64,000 nucleotides of DNA from Cyanophora paradoxa (taxonomy: Eukaryota > Glaucocystophyceae > Cyanophorales > Cyanophoraceae), in the NCBI GenBank assembly GCA_004431415.1, contig QPMI01000434.1, positions 186,001 to 250,000 on the forward strand, written 5' to 3'. The position numbers and the translations under genes are program-made. Shown piece by piece: positions 34,131-45,001 of this stretch (its first letter is position 1; every line of letters starts with the position of its first letter). The notes below the pieces were generated by a model. The model was not told the origin of the DNA, ran no database searches, and saw only the letters and a list, made by a program, of their open reading frames with translations.

Positions 34131-36904
34131 ATGAGCCTTCCGATCACAGGCCAAACCGCCGCCACCGTCACCGCCGCCGCGGCGGGCTACATCATGCTCT
34201 CAAAGCTGTGGGGCTCGAGCGCCCCTGTTCCGCGTGAGTCGCGGTTGCTTCCCCTGCATACGCCGGAAAACATCAGGAACTATCGTTTGACGCCTTCGTA
34301 GCGAAGCCTGTCGATGCCGATGAGCCGCCTATGCCTATCCTACCGTCCTCGTTTAAGTCAACGCTCGATAGCGTACGTCGCCCCGATGCCTTGATAAATG
34401 ACTGCGTATACTAAGTACGCAACAACGATAACAATTCTCTCTCAGCTGCGGACGACTTTCCTTTCCGGCAAGACACGCTCGCTGGACTGGAGTGCGTTTT
34501 TGCTTGCCTGCCATTGCCTGCCATTTCTGAACTGAATCCACGCAGGGCGCGGCCAACTCGGTGCGGTCGACGCCTCCGAAGCTCCGCGTTCTTCTGCCTC
34601 TCTGACGCCCAGTCAGCCGCACTGAAGGCGCTTGTCAGCGAGAACGCAAGCGCGATCGTGGAGGCTGTCCAGAAAGACCTCCGACGCAGCGAGCTGGCGA
34701 CGCTTTCCACCGACATCGGCAGTAAGTTATTTAGAGGCGCCCGCGGCACTTCGATATTGTACGGAACGATCGCACGCTGCAGTGCTCAAGATGGAGTGCG
34801 ACTATCTGATCAAGAACCTCGCTCATCTCGCTGCGGACGAGCCGGCACGTGACATGCTTCTCCTCCCGGCAAGCTGCTACCTGCGCAAGGAGCCCCTCGG
34901 TGTCTGCTGCGTCCTCGGCGCCTGGAACGTGCGCCCTCCCCGCGCCCTCCCCGCGCGCTCCTTCGCGCCCGACCGGACATCCCGCCGCCTCGCAGTTCCC
35001 GTTCCTCCTCACGCTGCAGCCGGTTGCGTCGGCGATTGCGGCGGGCAACTGCGTGGTTTGCAAGCCGAGCGAGGTCTCGGAGCACTCGGCGGCGCTGATG
35101 GCGAAGCTCCTCCCGCGCTACATGGACCGCGAGTGCATCAAGATCGTCAGCGGCGGGCCCGCTGAGGCCCGCGCACTCTGTGCCCTGGTCAGCCGTCCCG
35201 CCCCCCGCTCCCCGCCCGCCGCCTCGCCCCCCGCCTCGCCGCCGCTGACGGGCGCGCCGGGGCAGCCGTGGGACCACATCTTCTTCACGGGCGGCTCGTC
35301 GATCGGGCGGGAGGTGTACAAGGCGGCGGCGGAGAACCTCGTGCCCGTGACCCTCGAGCTGGGGGGGAAGAACCCGGTCTTCGTGGACGCCACCGCCTCC
35401 ATCCAGCTCACCGCCCGCCGCATCGCCTGGGGTGCGCCGCCGCCGTCGCCCGCCCCTCCCCCCGCACCCCGACGCTCCGCCCCGCCGCCGCGCAGGCCGC
35501 TTCGTGGTCAACACCGGGCAGATCTGCATCGCGCCGGACTACGTGCGCGCCGCCCTCGGCAGCGCCTCGGCTCGCCCACAGCGTCGAACGCCGCCCCGCG
35601 CAGGTGCTGGTGCACGAGTCGAAGAAGGAGGAGCTGATCGCCGCGCTCAAGGCCGAGCTCGCGGCCATGCTCGGAACCGACCCCAAGGCCTCCCCGGTGC
35701 GACGCGGAGCGGGCGCGCGGGCGGGCGGGCCCGCTTCCTCCTTTGACCCCCCTCGCGGGCAGGACTACGGACGGATGGTGTCGGGGCGGCACCTGGCGCG
35801 CCTGCGGGGCCTCGTGGACGACCCCGCAGTCAAGGCCCGCCCCCGCCCCGCCCGCCCCGCCCCGCCCCGCTCCGCCCTCCTAGAACCTGGGCCCTCGCTC
35901 GCCTCTCTTGCCCCCCGCTGAGGGCGGGGCAGGTGGAGCTCGGGGGCGAGGCGGACCTCGCCGACCTCTACCTCGCCCCCACCATCCTCTCCCTCCCCAG
36001 CCTCGGTGCCCCGCCCCGCCCAGCGCCCGCCGCCTTCCATGTTACCCCCATCCCCCCTCCTCCTCATATCCCGTGCCCCGCAGCGGCGGCGGCGCACGCG
36101 AAGTGCATGCAGGAGGAGATCTTCGGGCCCGTGCTCCCCGTCATCCCCGTCCCCGACCTCGACGTGCGCCGCCCGAGGCGTCCAGCTTCCACCCTCCCCC
36201 TTTCTGAGCCTCCCCGCCTGCCAGACGGCGCTGCGGTTCGTGAACGGGCGGCCGAAGCCGCTGGCGGCGTACGTCTTCTCGGAGGACCGCGTTGTGCAGC
36301 AGCGCTTCGTGAACGAGACCTCCTCGGGGGCCACCAGCGCGCCCCGCCCCGCTCTCGCGTCGCCCCCGTCTGCGCTGAGCGCCGCCCCCCGCAGACATCA
36401 ACGACGTGATCTCCCACGTGCAGACCCTGGAGCTGCCCTTCGGCGGCGTCGGCGCCTCCGGCATGGGCTCCTACCACGGGAAGTGCGCCCCCGTCCCCGC
36501 CCCCCGCATCCCCCAGCTAGCAGATATCGATGGCTACGCCCGGGCCGCCCCGAGAGTGCGCGGGACTCGCCAGCCGCCCCCGCCGCATCCGCCGCATCCG
36601 CTGCCCCCGCCGCCCCCGCCGCATCCGCCGCCCCAGCTGCCCCCGCCGCTCGCCCCAGCGCTCCGGCGCCGAGTCCGAGCCTCGCGGCGCGGCAGGTACG
36701 GCTTCGACTGCTTCACGCACAAGAAGCCCGTGCTGCACCAGTCCACCCGCTTCGACATCCCCGTTCGGTGCGCGCGCACACACACACACGCGGCCTTGCC
36801 TGAACTTCGTCGTCGCCGAGTCGGTCGAGTTCGCTGAGGCGTCGCGCAGGTACCCGCCTGTGACGGAGTTCAAGGCGAAAGTCATGAAGATGCTCTTCGG
36901 CTGA
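34131..36904 (+). CDS. ALDH3-type (fatty) aldehyde dehydrogenase
   Basis: NAD(P)-dependent oxidation of aldehydes to acids. Start ATG 34131 (MSLPITGQTAATVTAAAAG), with a hydrophobic segment that may be a membrane anchor or signal. Then an exon SDAQSAALKALVSENASAI, DLRRSELATLSTDIG, YLRKEPLGVCCVLGAWN, FPFLLTLQPVASAIAAGNC, CKPSEVSEHSAALMAKLLP, HIFFTGGSSIGREVYKAA, the catalytic-Glu motif LELGGKNPVFVD, and the catalytic-Cys exon NTGQICIAPDYV (about 35510-35545), typical of ALDH3. Later come QEEIFGPVLPVI, LPFGGVGASGMGSYHGK and YGFDCFTHKKPVLHQS. It ends VMKMLFG with TGA at 36902-36904. At least ten introns; the one at about 36485-36695 holds a Pro-coding-like CCG/CAT low-complexity repeat. Family is certain; substrate range is inferred. 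Confidence 0.92.
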
Positions 36905-39206
36905 GGGGCCCACCCCGCCCCGCCCCCGCGCCCCGCGCACGTGCACCCCGTCGGCCGGGACCCCTGTTTCCTGTCAAAGATCGATATCCCACTCGTCTTC
37001 AACGTGGCACCCCGGGCCCCGAATCATTTGGCTCTTTCGTCTCTCGTAAGCCCTTTCATACCAGAGGAGCTTAGAGGAAGCAGTGTGACATCAGAGGAAC
37101 TCGCCTGCCCGCATGCGCATGCGCAGTGCACGCATGCAGCCGATCGCAATTTTAATTTCGAATTCAGCTGATCATGATCATGCATATGAGCCGCCTGAGC
37201 AAGACGACACGAGCCCGTACCACTGCGGCGGCTCCTCGGCATCGTACCCTGCCCAGTGGTCGTCAGAGGTCGCACTGTCACCACAGCTCGCGAAAAAAAG
37301 TCGGTCCCCGCAATTCGACTTGGCTGGGACTCGACTTGGGACTCGAATAATTCTGGCCTACAAAAGTTAAAACACCCGGGGTAGACGTACGCGACTCGGC
37401 GAAGCGCGCGACCAGCACGCACCGCAGCTTCCGCACGCAGCAGAGAGCGCCGCAGCTAGCCTCCAGGTTGCATATGGAGCAGGAACGGACGCCTTCGGGC
37501 GCCGCCGCGACGAAAACTAGCCCTGCGATCGCCTTCAAGGAAAGCGTGCGCGAAAACCAGCCCTACGATTCTCAAAGTGCTCCCTATAAAGTTTAGATAG
37601 CCAAGCGCTCTATCTCTGTGCTTGATGGCAGCCTTCGCTCCGTCAGCTGCGCGAAATGGCCGTCGCGTTTGTGCAGGGCCCCCCATCTGAGAAGGTTCCG
37701 GGCTCGAGCGCAGGCGACCTCCAGTAGCTCCAGTTCGTCTCAGAGGAAGCTTACAGTGCGCCAGGTGTGATCTTTCTTGCATCTGGGCTCGCCCCCGACC
37801 CGCGCGCGCTGACTACAGCCGCAGCCCGCGGCCCGACGAGAGCCGGTTCGCCAAGATGGCGCAGGATCGCTCATAGCTAAGCTATACATCACGAATAGGT
37901 GCGTGGCGAAGCGCCGCGCTGCCGCGCCCGCGAGCTCCGCGTTCGCACACTCCGCGCCGGCGCCCTAGGCCTGATCGGATCCGCCGGCGCCTGTCGCAGG
38001 CACCGAGCGCCGTGGAGGCATGCTTCTTTCGCTCAGACCCGCTTCGTGTCCCACCGCGCCCAGGCAGACGCGCGCTCGTGTGCAATCAAGCTTAAGCATG
38101 TCATGCGGCCGCGGTTCCAGATGGCATGGCTGCAACGGCGGGGCGATGCGGGTTGAGACGTCTAGGGCCATGAGGCACATCTAGAGCACGCGCAGAGCGC
38201 GCGTACGGGCGGCGGCACGCACCCCCGCCGCCAGCGGCACCTGCTCCAGTGGGTGGGTGGCACCTGGGAGATTTGATTTCGCTGCTTACTTCGAGGGCCG
38301 CCGGGCCGCCGCTAACGCAGATCGATGCACACCTCAAAAGAGCATGTGCAGTTGAAGCGCGGCCCCCGGGGGTGCATCCACAGCGAAGATCGCCTGCTCC
38401 TTCAGAAGGCTTGGGGTGGGGGCACCTGCAGCTGCGCGATCGATATCTAATTTCGCTCTAGACCGCGAGGGTTCGCTGGACCGCCGCTAACGCAGATCGA
38501 TGCACATCTTGAAAGAGCATGTGCGGTTGGAGCGCGGCTCCGGCGCGTGCATCTGCAGCGGGAATCGCCTGCTCCTCCAGAAGGCGTGATCATGATCATG
38601 AGGGGGGGGGCCTTTGCGATCTAATTTCGCTCCCGGCCGCGGGGGTTCGCTTGGCCACCGCTAACGCAGATCGATGCGAGCCTTGATAGAGCGTGTGCTG
38701 ATGCATCGCGGCCCCCGGCGGTGCATCCTCAGCGGAGATCGCCTGCTCACAGTCAGTGAGCTAGTGAGTTCCTGGGCGACTGGCTGGCCTCAGCTGGCCG
38801 CTCTTCAAGCCAGAATCATTATCACATGTATTTATGTCACTACACCAAGATCCAGGGTGATCCGAAGTGTTTTTGGGCCGGACCGATGTTTTGAACTTTA
38901 CTCGTAGGACCCTCTCTGGAACTTTTCAGTTTTCAAGTTTCAAGATGCCTCCCCGACCTGCTCATGATGCCTTATTGAAGCATCGACTCACTCAGTAGCG
39001 GCGATTTCACGCCCCCGGGGGTTTTCGAGGGTGCTGAAGACGGTGGTGGTGGTACCGAAGGCCGCCGATTAAAGCCTGGACCGGCATTCAAGATCCGCTG
39101 CAATCTGCGGCCCCACCTGGCCCCAGGACGATTCTCGCCCGCCCGGTCGCATCTAGCGCCTGGGACGCGAGATATACATCATTTAGATGCATTAACAGCT
39201 TCATAC
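36905..39206. other. Gene-poor intergenic region with repeats
   Basis: About 2.3 kb with only short frames of no family resemblance. It contains gatcatgatcatg-type palindromic words (37172, 38588), the left half of a long-range inverted repeat (37282-37317) and a 174-bp triplicate. GC is visibly lower than in the genes. Confidence 0.55.
38277..38750. repeat. Three tandem copies of a 174-bp repeat
   Basis: Diverged copies start at tttcgct (38277, 38451 and 38625; period 174). Each contains cgctaacgcagatcgatgc followed by a gagc(a/g)tgtg segment and atcgcctgctc. Divergence is clearly higher than in the 130-bp array further right, so this is the older duplication. Confidence 0.75.
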
Positions 39207-39402
39207 ATGCTTAACAAAGCGCTCGCCGGCCCAGACAGCGCAGGCGGGGCGCCGGCGGGTTTCTCGAGAATTACGAACTCACTATCAAGATCTCAGAACG
39301 CTGGCGAGCTACTGGCGCTCTACCGTCGGAGCGTTGAACAGAGAGAGCAGGCGGGACGGAGAGGCCCTGAGAAGAAGGCGCCCCGGCGCCGCCCGCGGCC
39401 CT
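39207..39402 (+). pseudogene. Interrupted N-terminal coding fragment
   Basis: ATG 39207 opens 65 residues (MLNKALAGPDSAGG..., SRITNSLSRSQNAG, ELLALYRRSVEQREQAG) before the inserted element stops the frame at 39410. The helical ELLALYRR block looks protein-like and loosely recalls N-terminal repeats of algal RAP-domain proteins. The last residues (APRRRPRPL) are identical to a translation of the 130-bp array, so the fragment ran into the array before insertion. It may be a truncated gene or a chance frame. Confidence 0.3.
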
Positions 39403-39745
39403 TGCGCTGAGCGGGATGCGCTAAGCAGTTGGCTAGGCCCAGAGGCGCCCCAAGCAGAGAGGGACAGGCCCGTACGGCACCGTAGGGCGGCGGCAAGCGG
39501 GTGCCATTACGTACACAGCAGGCGCAGAGCCAGCGTAAGACAGAGAGAACAAGAGAACAAGGACGTCGACAGACAGCAAGCGAGCGCCGCGCAGGGCAAG
39601 CGAGGGCCCAGGGCTAAAATAAGCGGGCCAGTTGGCAACAACGTGGCACCAGGAATAGCAGGCTACAAAGGGTACAAGGCAAGGCAAGCTGCCGGCTTAG
39701 AGCCGACGACCAGGGCTAGCTGGGAGTCGGAAAGTGGGCGGCACA
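39403..39745. repeat. Left terminal direct repeat of the element
   Basis: 343 bp, TG...CA, identical to 41038-41380. The match begins exactly at TG: the preceding base is t on the left and a on the right. It extends one chance base past CA. Confidence 0.85.
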
Positions 39746-41037
39746 CGCTTCCCGCTACAAAAAGCCGTCCTCGGCGCTACGAGCTAAAGGCTGAACTAAA
39801 GCTGCGTAGGCGAGGCTGAACGGACTACGAGCCAAAAGCCGGCTACCGTCCCTGCACAGAAAGCCGTCCTCGGCGCCACAGCGGGCGGGCCAGAGGGGCA
39901 AATTAAAATCCATCAGGCCGTCGGCACCAGTATGAGGAACTGGGCCCAACAAGGGAAGTTGGGTGAGGGACCCACGACCTGACGCCAGAGCGCGCGGAGC
40001 GCCGCCAGCCAACCGGGGCAAACCCTCTAAATCCCGCCGGAAGGGAAAACGAGTGCTAGCGCTAGCACTAAGCTCGAATTCGAAGCCGGCGCCGCGCCAC
40101 ACGAGCCGCCGGGCCGCGGCGGCGCCGGGTCGAAAGTTCCACAGTGTAGAAGGTACTTGACGTAGAGTGTAGTAGTGTAGGACCGCAGGCTCGATCAGCA
40201 GAGCCGCAGCGGCAGAGTACGCGTTGCGGGCCAAGCTCGGCGCAGCTTGCCGCATTGCGTTGCCAAGTGACTCGGCCGGCGGAGTCACAAGGCGGGGCGA
40301 TCGGTCAGCACAGTAGAGTGTGCAGCCGCGTACGCGTAGAGCAGGCAAGCCATGAAGAGTAGAGGCGGCGAGCCAGTCGTACGGGGTCAGGCTCCGCAGC
40401 AGCAGCAGGCCACTGGTCGCATCATACAGACCCATCGCCAAGGATCCTCCACGATCGGACGGGATGGGATACAGCCATCGAGTCCGCCAGCGTACGCAGA
40501 TGCAGCGCGTAGCCGGGGCTTAGGCAGGCCACCATCGCGGGACAGGAGACAGCATCAGCGCGGCCCGGAATGATCATCGGTGCTCGCGTGATAGTCGTAG
40601 GCAAGACGTATGGACCTCTCAGCAGCGGAGAGTCGCAAGCGGAGGCTTGGTCGGAATCACCCGGACTAGAGCGCCGGTGCGTGCTGGCTTGGTCAGCGTG
40701 GAATCACCCACAGCTAAGCAGACCGAAACAGCGCTGGCGTCCAGCTGGCATCACCCAGCTGCCAGGTTCAACCGATGCACGGGAATCACCCGACGGGCCG
40801 ACGCAGTCGACGCGCGAACGTGAAGACTGGTCGCGGGGCATCACCCAGTGCTGCTTGCTGACGCTCCTCAACAGATGGTGCTCTGCCGCATAGGCGCTTC
40901 CCACTACAAGAGAGTGGAGGCCGTACGCGCAAGCCGAGGCAAACGATGGCGTGCTTGTCCAGGGGTTCGGGCAAGAGCGCAGCGTTCGTCCCCAGGCATA
41001 CGAGCTAAAAAGTCGAAGCCCAACGCAGCAGCCCCCA

Positions 41038-41380
41038 TGCGCTGAGCGGGATGCGCTAAGCAGTTGGCTAGGCCCAGAGGCGCCCCAAGCAGAGAGGGAC
41101 AGGCCCGTACGGCACCGTAGGGCGGCGGCAAGCGGGTGCCATTACGTACACAGCAGGCGCAGAGCCAGCGTAAGACAGAGAGAACAAGAGAACAAGGACG
41201 TCGACAGACAGCAAGCGAGCGCCGCGCAGGGCAAGCGAGGGCCCAGGGCTAAAATAAGCGGGCCAGTTGGCAACAACGTGGCACCAGGAATAGCAGGCTA
41301 CAAAGGGTACAAGGCAAGGCAAGCTGCCGGCTTAGAGCCGACGACCAGGGCTAGCTGGGAGTCGGAAAGTGGGCGGCACA
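41038..41380. repeat. Right terminal direct repeat of the element
   Basis: Identical partner of 39403-39745, offset exactly 1,635 bp. Immediately followed by ccct and the 130-bp tandem array. Confidence 0.85.
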
Positions 41381-42480
41381 CCCTGCTCGCGCCCCGAGAC
41401 CCGCCGCCGCGCGTCGGCCTGGTCTCCGCCGCCCGCCGGGGCCCGCCCCGCCGCCCCCGAAGCCGCAGGCTTGCGCCCCGTCGTCCGCAGCGCCCCGGCG
41501 TCGCCCGCGGCCCCTGCTCGCGCACCGAGACCCGCCGCCGCGCGTCGGCCTGGCCTCCGCCGCCCGCCAGGGCCCGCCCCGCCGCCCCGAAGCCGCAGGC
41601 CTGCGCCCCGTCGTCCGCAGCGCCCCGGCGTCGCCCGCGGCCCCTGCTCGCGCACCGAGACCCGCCGCCGCGCGTCGGCCTGGCCTCCGCCGCCCGCCAG
41701 GGCCCGCCCGCCGCCCCCGAAGCCGCAGGCCTGCGCCCCGTCGTCCGCAGCGCCCCGGCGTCGCCCGCGGCCCTGCTCGCGCACCGAGACCCGCCGCCGC
41801 GCGTCGGCCTGGCCTCCGCCGCCCGCCGGGCCCGCCCCGCCGCCCCGAAGCCGCAGGCCTGCGCCCCGTCGTCCGCAGCGCCCCGGCGTCGCCCGCGGCC
41901 CCTGCTCGCGCACCGAGACCCGCCGCCGCGCGTCGGCCTGGCCTCCGCCGCCCGCCAGGGCCCGCCCCGCCGCCCCGAAGCCGCAGGCCTGCGCCCCGTC
42001 GTTAGCTGCGCCCCGGCGCCGCCCGCGGCCCCTGCTCGCGCACCGAGACCCGCCGCCGCGCGTCGGCCTGGCCTCCGCCGCCCGCCGGGGCCCGCCCCGC
42101 CGCCCCGAAGCCGCAGGCCTGCGCCCCGTCGTCCGCAGCGCCCCGGCGTCGCCCGCGGCCCCTGCTCGCGCACCGAGACCCGCCGCCGCGCGTCGGCCTG
42201 GCCTCCGCCGCCCGCCGTGGCCCGCCCCGCCGCTCCCGAAGCCGCAGGCCTGTGCCCCGGCGTCAGCTGCGCCCCGGCGTCGCCCGCGGCCCCTGCTCGC
42301 GCACCGAGACCCGCCGCCGCGCGTCGGCCTGGCCTCCGCCGCCCGCCAGGGCTCGTCCCGTCGCGCCCGAAGCCGCAGGCCTGCGCACAGTCGTCCGCAG
42401 CGCCCCGGCGTTGCCCGCGTCCGTCGCGCCCTGCTCGAGCACCGAGACACGCCGCCACGCGTCGGCCCCGGCTCGGACGT
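41381..42480. repeat. 130-bp GC-rich tandem array, about 8.5 units
   Basis: The anchor ctgctcg occurs at 41383, 41514, 41644, 41773, 41902, 42032, 42162, 42293 and 42431, giving periods of 129-138 bp, mostly 129-131. Units are highly similar; the last is diverged. Because the period is not a multiple of three, the long open frames across the array change reading phase between units and are not evidence for a protein. Confidence 0.88.
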
Positions 42481-43291
42481 CGACGCGCGGACCGCAGATC
42501 TAGAGCCGCATGGTGGCTACTACAGGTGCAGTAGCTACTACAGGTGCATGCAGTGGCTACTACGGGAGTGTCAGCCTGCGTGTTTGTCAGCGACAGGGGC
42601 GCAACGGGCCCGGGCGCAGGGCGTTATCCGGGACCGCACCACGCACGTGCACTTCGCACCAAGAGCGCACCACGAGCCGTAGCTGATCATGAGTGCGTCG
42701 TGCTCGCTGCAGCTGCGGGCGTCGTGCGCATGCGTCGGCCGCTCTGCGGCAGAACGAAGGCGCGCTAGGCCACAGTACGCCCGGACGCATCCAAACTATA
42801 CTGCCTGGCTGTCTTCGATCCTCGGAGCGCTGGTGTCAAGAGGCGTGCTGTGTGTTGAACTTCTCCTCTCTGCCAGCGACCGGCATTTCTCCTCGATCTC
42901 GTTAAAACTACTGATAGAAAGAAATAAGCTCTATAAGAATGCATATATATGCCATATATATGAAAAGGTTTAATTGACTGGCGTAGGGATTTTCCAAGTC
43001 GACTTGCCCCCCCCCCCTGTCATACAAACCGAGTTGTGGGGACCGACTTTTTTTCGCGAGCTGTGATGTACATGTACACCGGCGGATTCGAAGCGGAAGA
43101 GCGCTTGGCGAAATGTTTACGAAGAGGGGAAGCGCGTTCGATACTCGGCCTGCGAACCGGCCGCGGCCGACGCTCCTACGTAATCAACGTCAGGGATTGA
43201 GAAGTACAGCAGCAGGCTGCTAGCGCCAGCCTGATCGCAGCAAAACGTACCGGAAGCAACAATACAACAGCAGCAGCAACTTGACGCTGGA
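42481..43291. other. Intergenic, short repeats, SDR promoter side
   Basis: Contains short repeats of ggctactacaggtgca around 42509-42565, an AT-rich stretch 42895-42975, a 10-C tract near 43008, and the right half of a long-range inverted repeat (43030-43065). No gene is supported. Confidence 0.45.
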
Positions 43292-44667
43292 ATGGGCGCC
43301 TCCGGCTCGCGCTTTGACCCTTACACAATCGTCGTCACCGGTTGCTCGAGCGGGATCGGGCAGGCGACGGCGCTCGCGCTCCACCAAGCAGGTTTCAATG
43401 TGCTCGCCGGCGTGCGCAAGCTTGAGGATGCTGAGCGGCTTCGCGCGGCGGGCCTGCATCCGATTACCCTCGACGTGACGAACGAGCAGGCGCGCTGCGA
43501 GCTTCCCGCGCCCTCCCCGAGGGCCGCCGTTTTCGATGCTTACTTAACTGTACCTGCCTCTGGCGCGCAGCACGTGCGCGAGCTTCCGGCTACGGTAGCG
43601 AAGTTGAAGACAGTGGGCTCGAGGGTGGCCGTCGTATGTAACGCGGGGATCGCCTTCCCCGGCCCCGTCGAGTCGACGTCGGAAGCTGACGTCCGGGCGA
43701 TGTTCGACGGTAGGTCTAGGCTTCTCCTGCGCCGCGCCCCGCCGATTCTCGCGCTCTCTGATATCGACTTCTCAACCAGTGAACGTGTTCGGACTGTTGT
43801 CGGTGACCCGGGCGATGCTCCCCATGATTAGAGAGACAAAAGGGCGCGTCGTCTTCGTCGGATCCGGTGCGCCCTGCTCTCCCCGCTCCCCAGCTGCAGC
43901 CTCCAAGCTCCTCTCATCCGCCCGGCTGCCGCGCAGCCCTTGGCCTCGTCTCCTTCCCGTACTTCTCGATCTACTGGTGCGTCCAGCATGCGCGCTGCGG
44001 GCCCTCGCCACTTCTCTAGATTCGATCCCGCGCGCCGGCGGGCAGCGCGACCAAGTTCGCGGTGGAGGCGATCGCGGACGGGCTGCGGCGCGAGGTCGCC
44101 CCCCTCGGAGTCGCCGTCTCCCTCGTCGAGCCCGTGCGCCCCCGAGCGGTCTCGGGCTTCGTGGAGCCTGAAGCCGCCGACCCGGCAGGGCCTGACGAAG
44201 ACGCCGGCGATCTCCGAGGACTTCGCCAAGAAGGTCCACGAGAAGGTCAGCCCCGGCCCGGCCCCTCGACCCCCTCCCTCCCCTCCAATCGACCGAGCGC
44301 TGTACCCCGCAGGCCATCGCCAACAGCCCGGCCGTCTACGAGGCCGGCATTCGCGCCCAGTCCGCCCCCCTCCCTCCTCCCGCCCCCCTTCGCTTCCCTT
44401 CTCGAGCGCGCGGGGCGCAGCTGGAAGCAGCAGCAGGAGGGGGCCGCCTCGAGCGCCTCCCCCGAGGAGGTCGCCGCGCTCGTCCTCGAGGCCCTCCGAG
44501 CCGCCTCCCCCTCCCACAGGCGAGCCCCCTGGCGCCCTCCCCTCCCCGTCCATCTCGACGTCGCCCGCGCTGACTCGGAGAGAAGGTACCGGGGCCCGGG
44601 CGGGGCCGGCGCGCTCGCGTTCCTCAGCTGCCTCCCCATCCCCTGCGTGGACCGCCTCCTCACCTGA
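43292..44667 (+). CDS. Short-chain dehydrogenase/reductase (classical SDR)
   Basis: NAD(P)-dependent oxidoreductase. Start ATG 43292 (MGASGSRFDPY), then the cofactor motif TGCSSGIGQ and AGVRKLEDAERLRAAG. After DVTNEQ a probable GC-AG intron (43490-43570, 81 nt, free of stops) precedes HVRELPATVAKLK. Next come VVCNAGIAFPGPVE (the NAG motif), NVFGLLSVTRAMLPMI and GRVVFVGSG, then the catalytic YxxxK assembled across an intron (IYCATKFAVEAIADGLR, about 43970/44050). LGVAVSLVEP follows, and the end is LSCLPIPCVDRLLT with TGA at 44665-44667. The pattern resembles 17-beta-HSD/retinol-dehydrogenase-like SDRs, but substrate cannot be called. It converges with the fumarylacetoacetase gene; 334 bp separate the stops. 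Confidence 0.87.
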
Positions 44668-45001
44668 GGCGCCGTCTACCGCACCCTCGCCAGTGCTTTG
44701 GGAGACCAGTGCTTTGGGAGAAGGCGAGCTCACTGCCTCGCCGAGTCGCCAGCGTTTTGACGTGCATCTGTGCTTCTGTGCTTCTCGGATCTGGGCCTAG
44801 AGTTTCTCTTGAATCGAACCGCCGAACTCGGGCGATGCGAGCTCGAGACTCCGGATCTGACATGCATTTGTTCACTAGCCTACTGGGCACGCCAGAGGAA
44901 GCGCTCCGTCGCGGCCGCGGGGCCGAACTTCGGAAGCCCGGGCCACCCACAGTCTCGAGGAGCAGCGAAATCCCGCGCCGCGTTCGTTGCGATGACACGG
45001 G

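Larger units (their letters stand above)
39403..41380. mobile_element. Non-autonomous LTR-type element (TRIM-like)
   Basis: A 1,978-bp element bounded by 343-bp direct repeats (39403-39745 and 41038-41380). The repeats are identical at every base I compared, start TG and end CA. The four bases before it (ccct, 39399-39402) equal the four after it (41381-41384), a target-site duplication. The sequence left of the element (39378-39402) matches a unit end of the array to the right, so the empty site can be inferred. The 1.29-kb interior has no reverse transcriptase or integrase motif. A 228-codon minus-strand frame at 39755-40441 is unrecognised. I see no standard primer-binding site or polypurine tract, so LTR/TRIM is the best fit rather than proven. 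Confidence 0.75.

Noticed and set aside
36775-36792. CA microsatellites (also 59589-59602) as functional elements
   Set aside because: Short dinucleotide runs inside introns; common and uninformative.
37456-38180. Several 60-110 codon frames between ALDH and the repeats
   Set aside because: No family motifs, no plausible splice partners and composition typical of noncoding GC-rich DNA.
39755-40441. 228-codon minus-strand frame inside the mobile element as a gag-like protein
   Set aside because: No zinc knuckle, protease, RT or integrase motif. Part of it is repeated AEDGFL sequence. Left only as an unrecognised frame.
40951-42534. 527-codon plus-strand frame through the element and the 130-bp array
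   Set aside because: The array period is 129-131 bp, so translation changes frame between units. No conserved peptide results.
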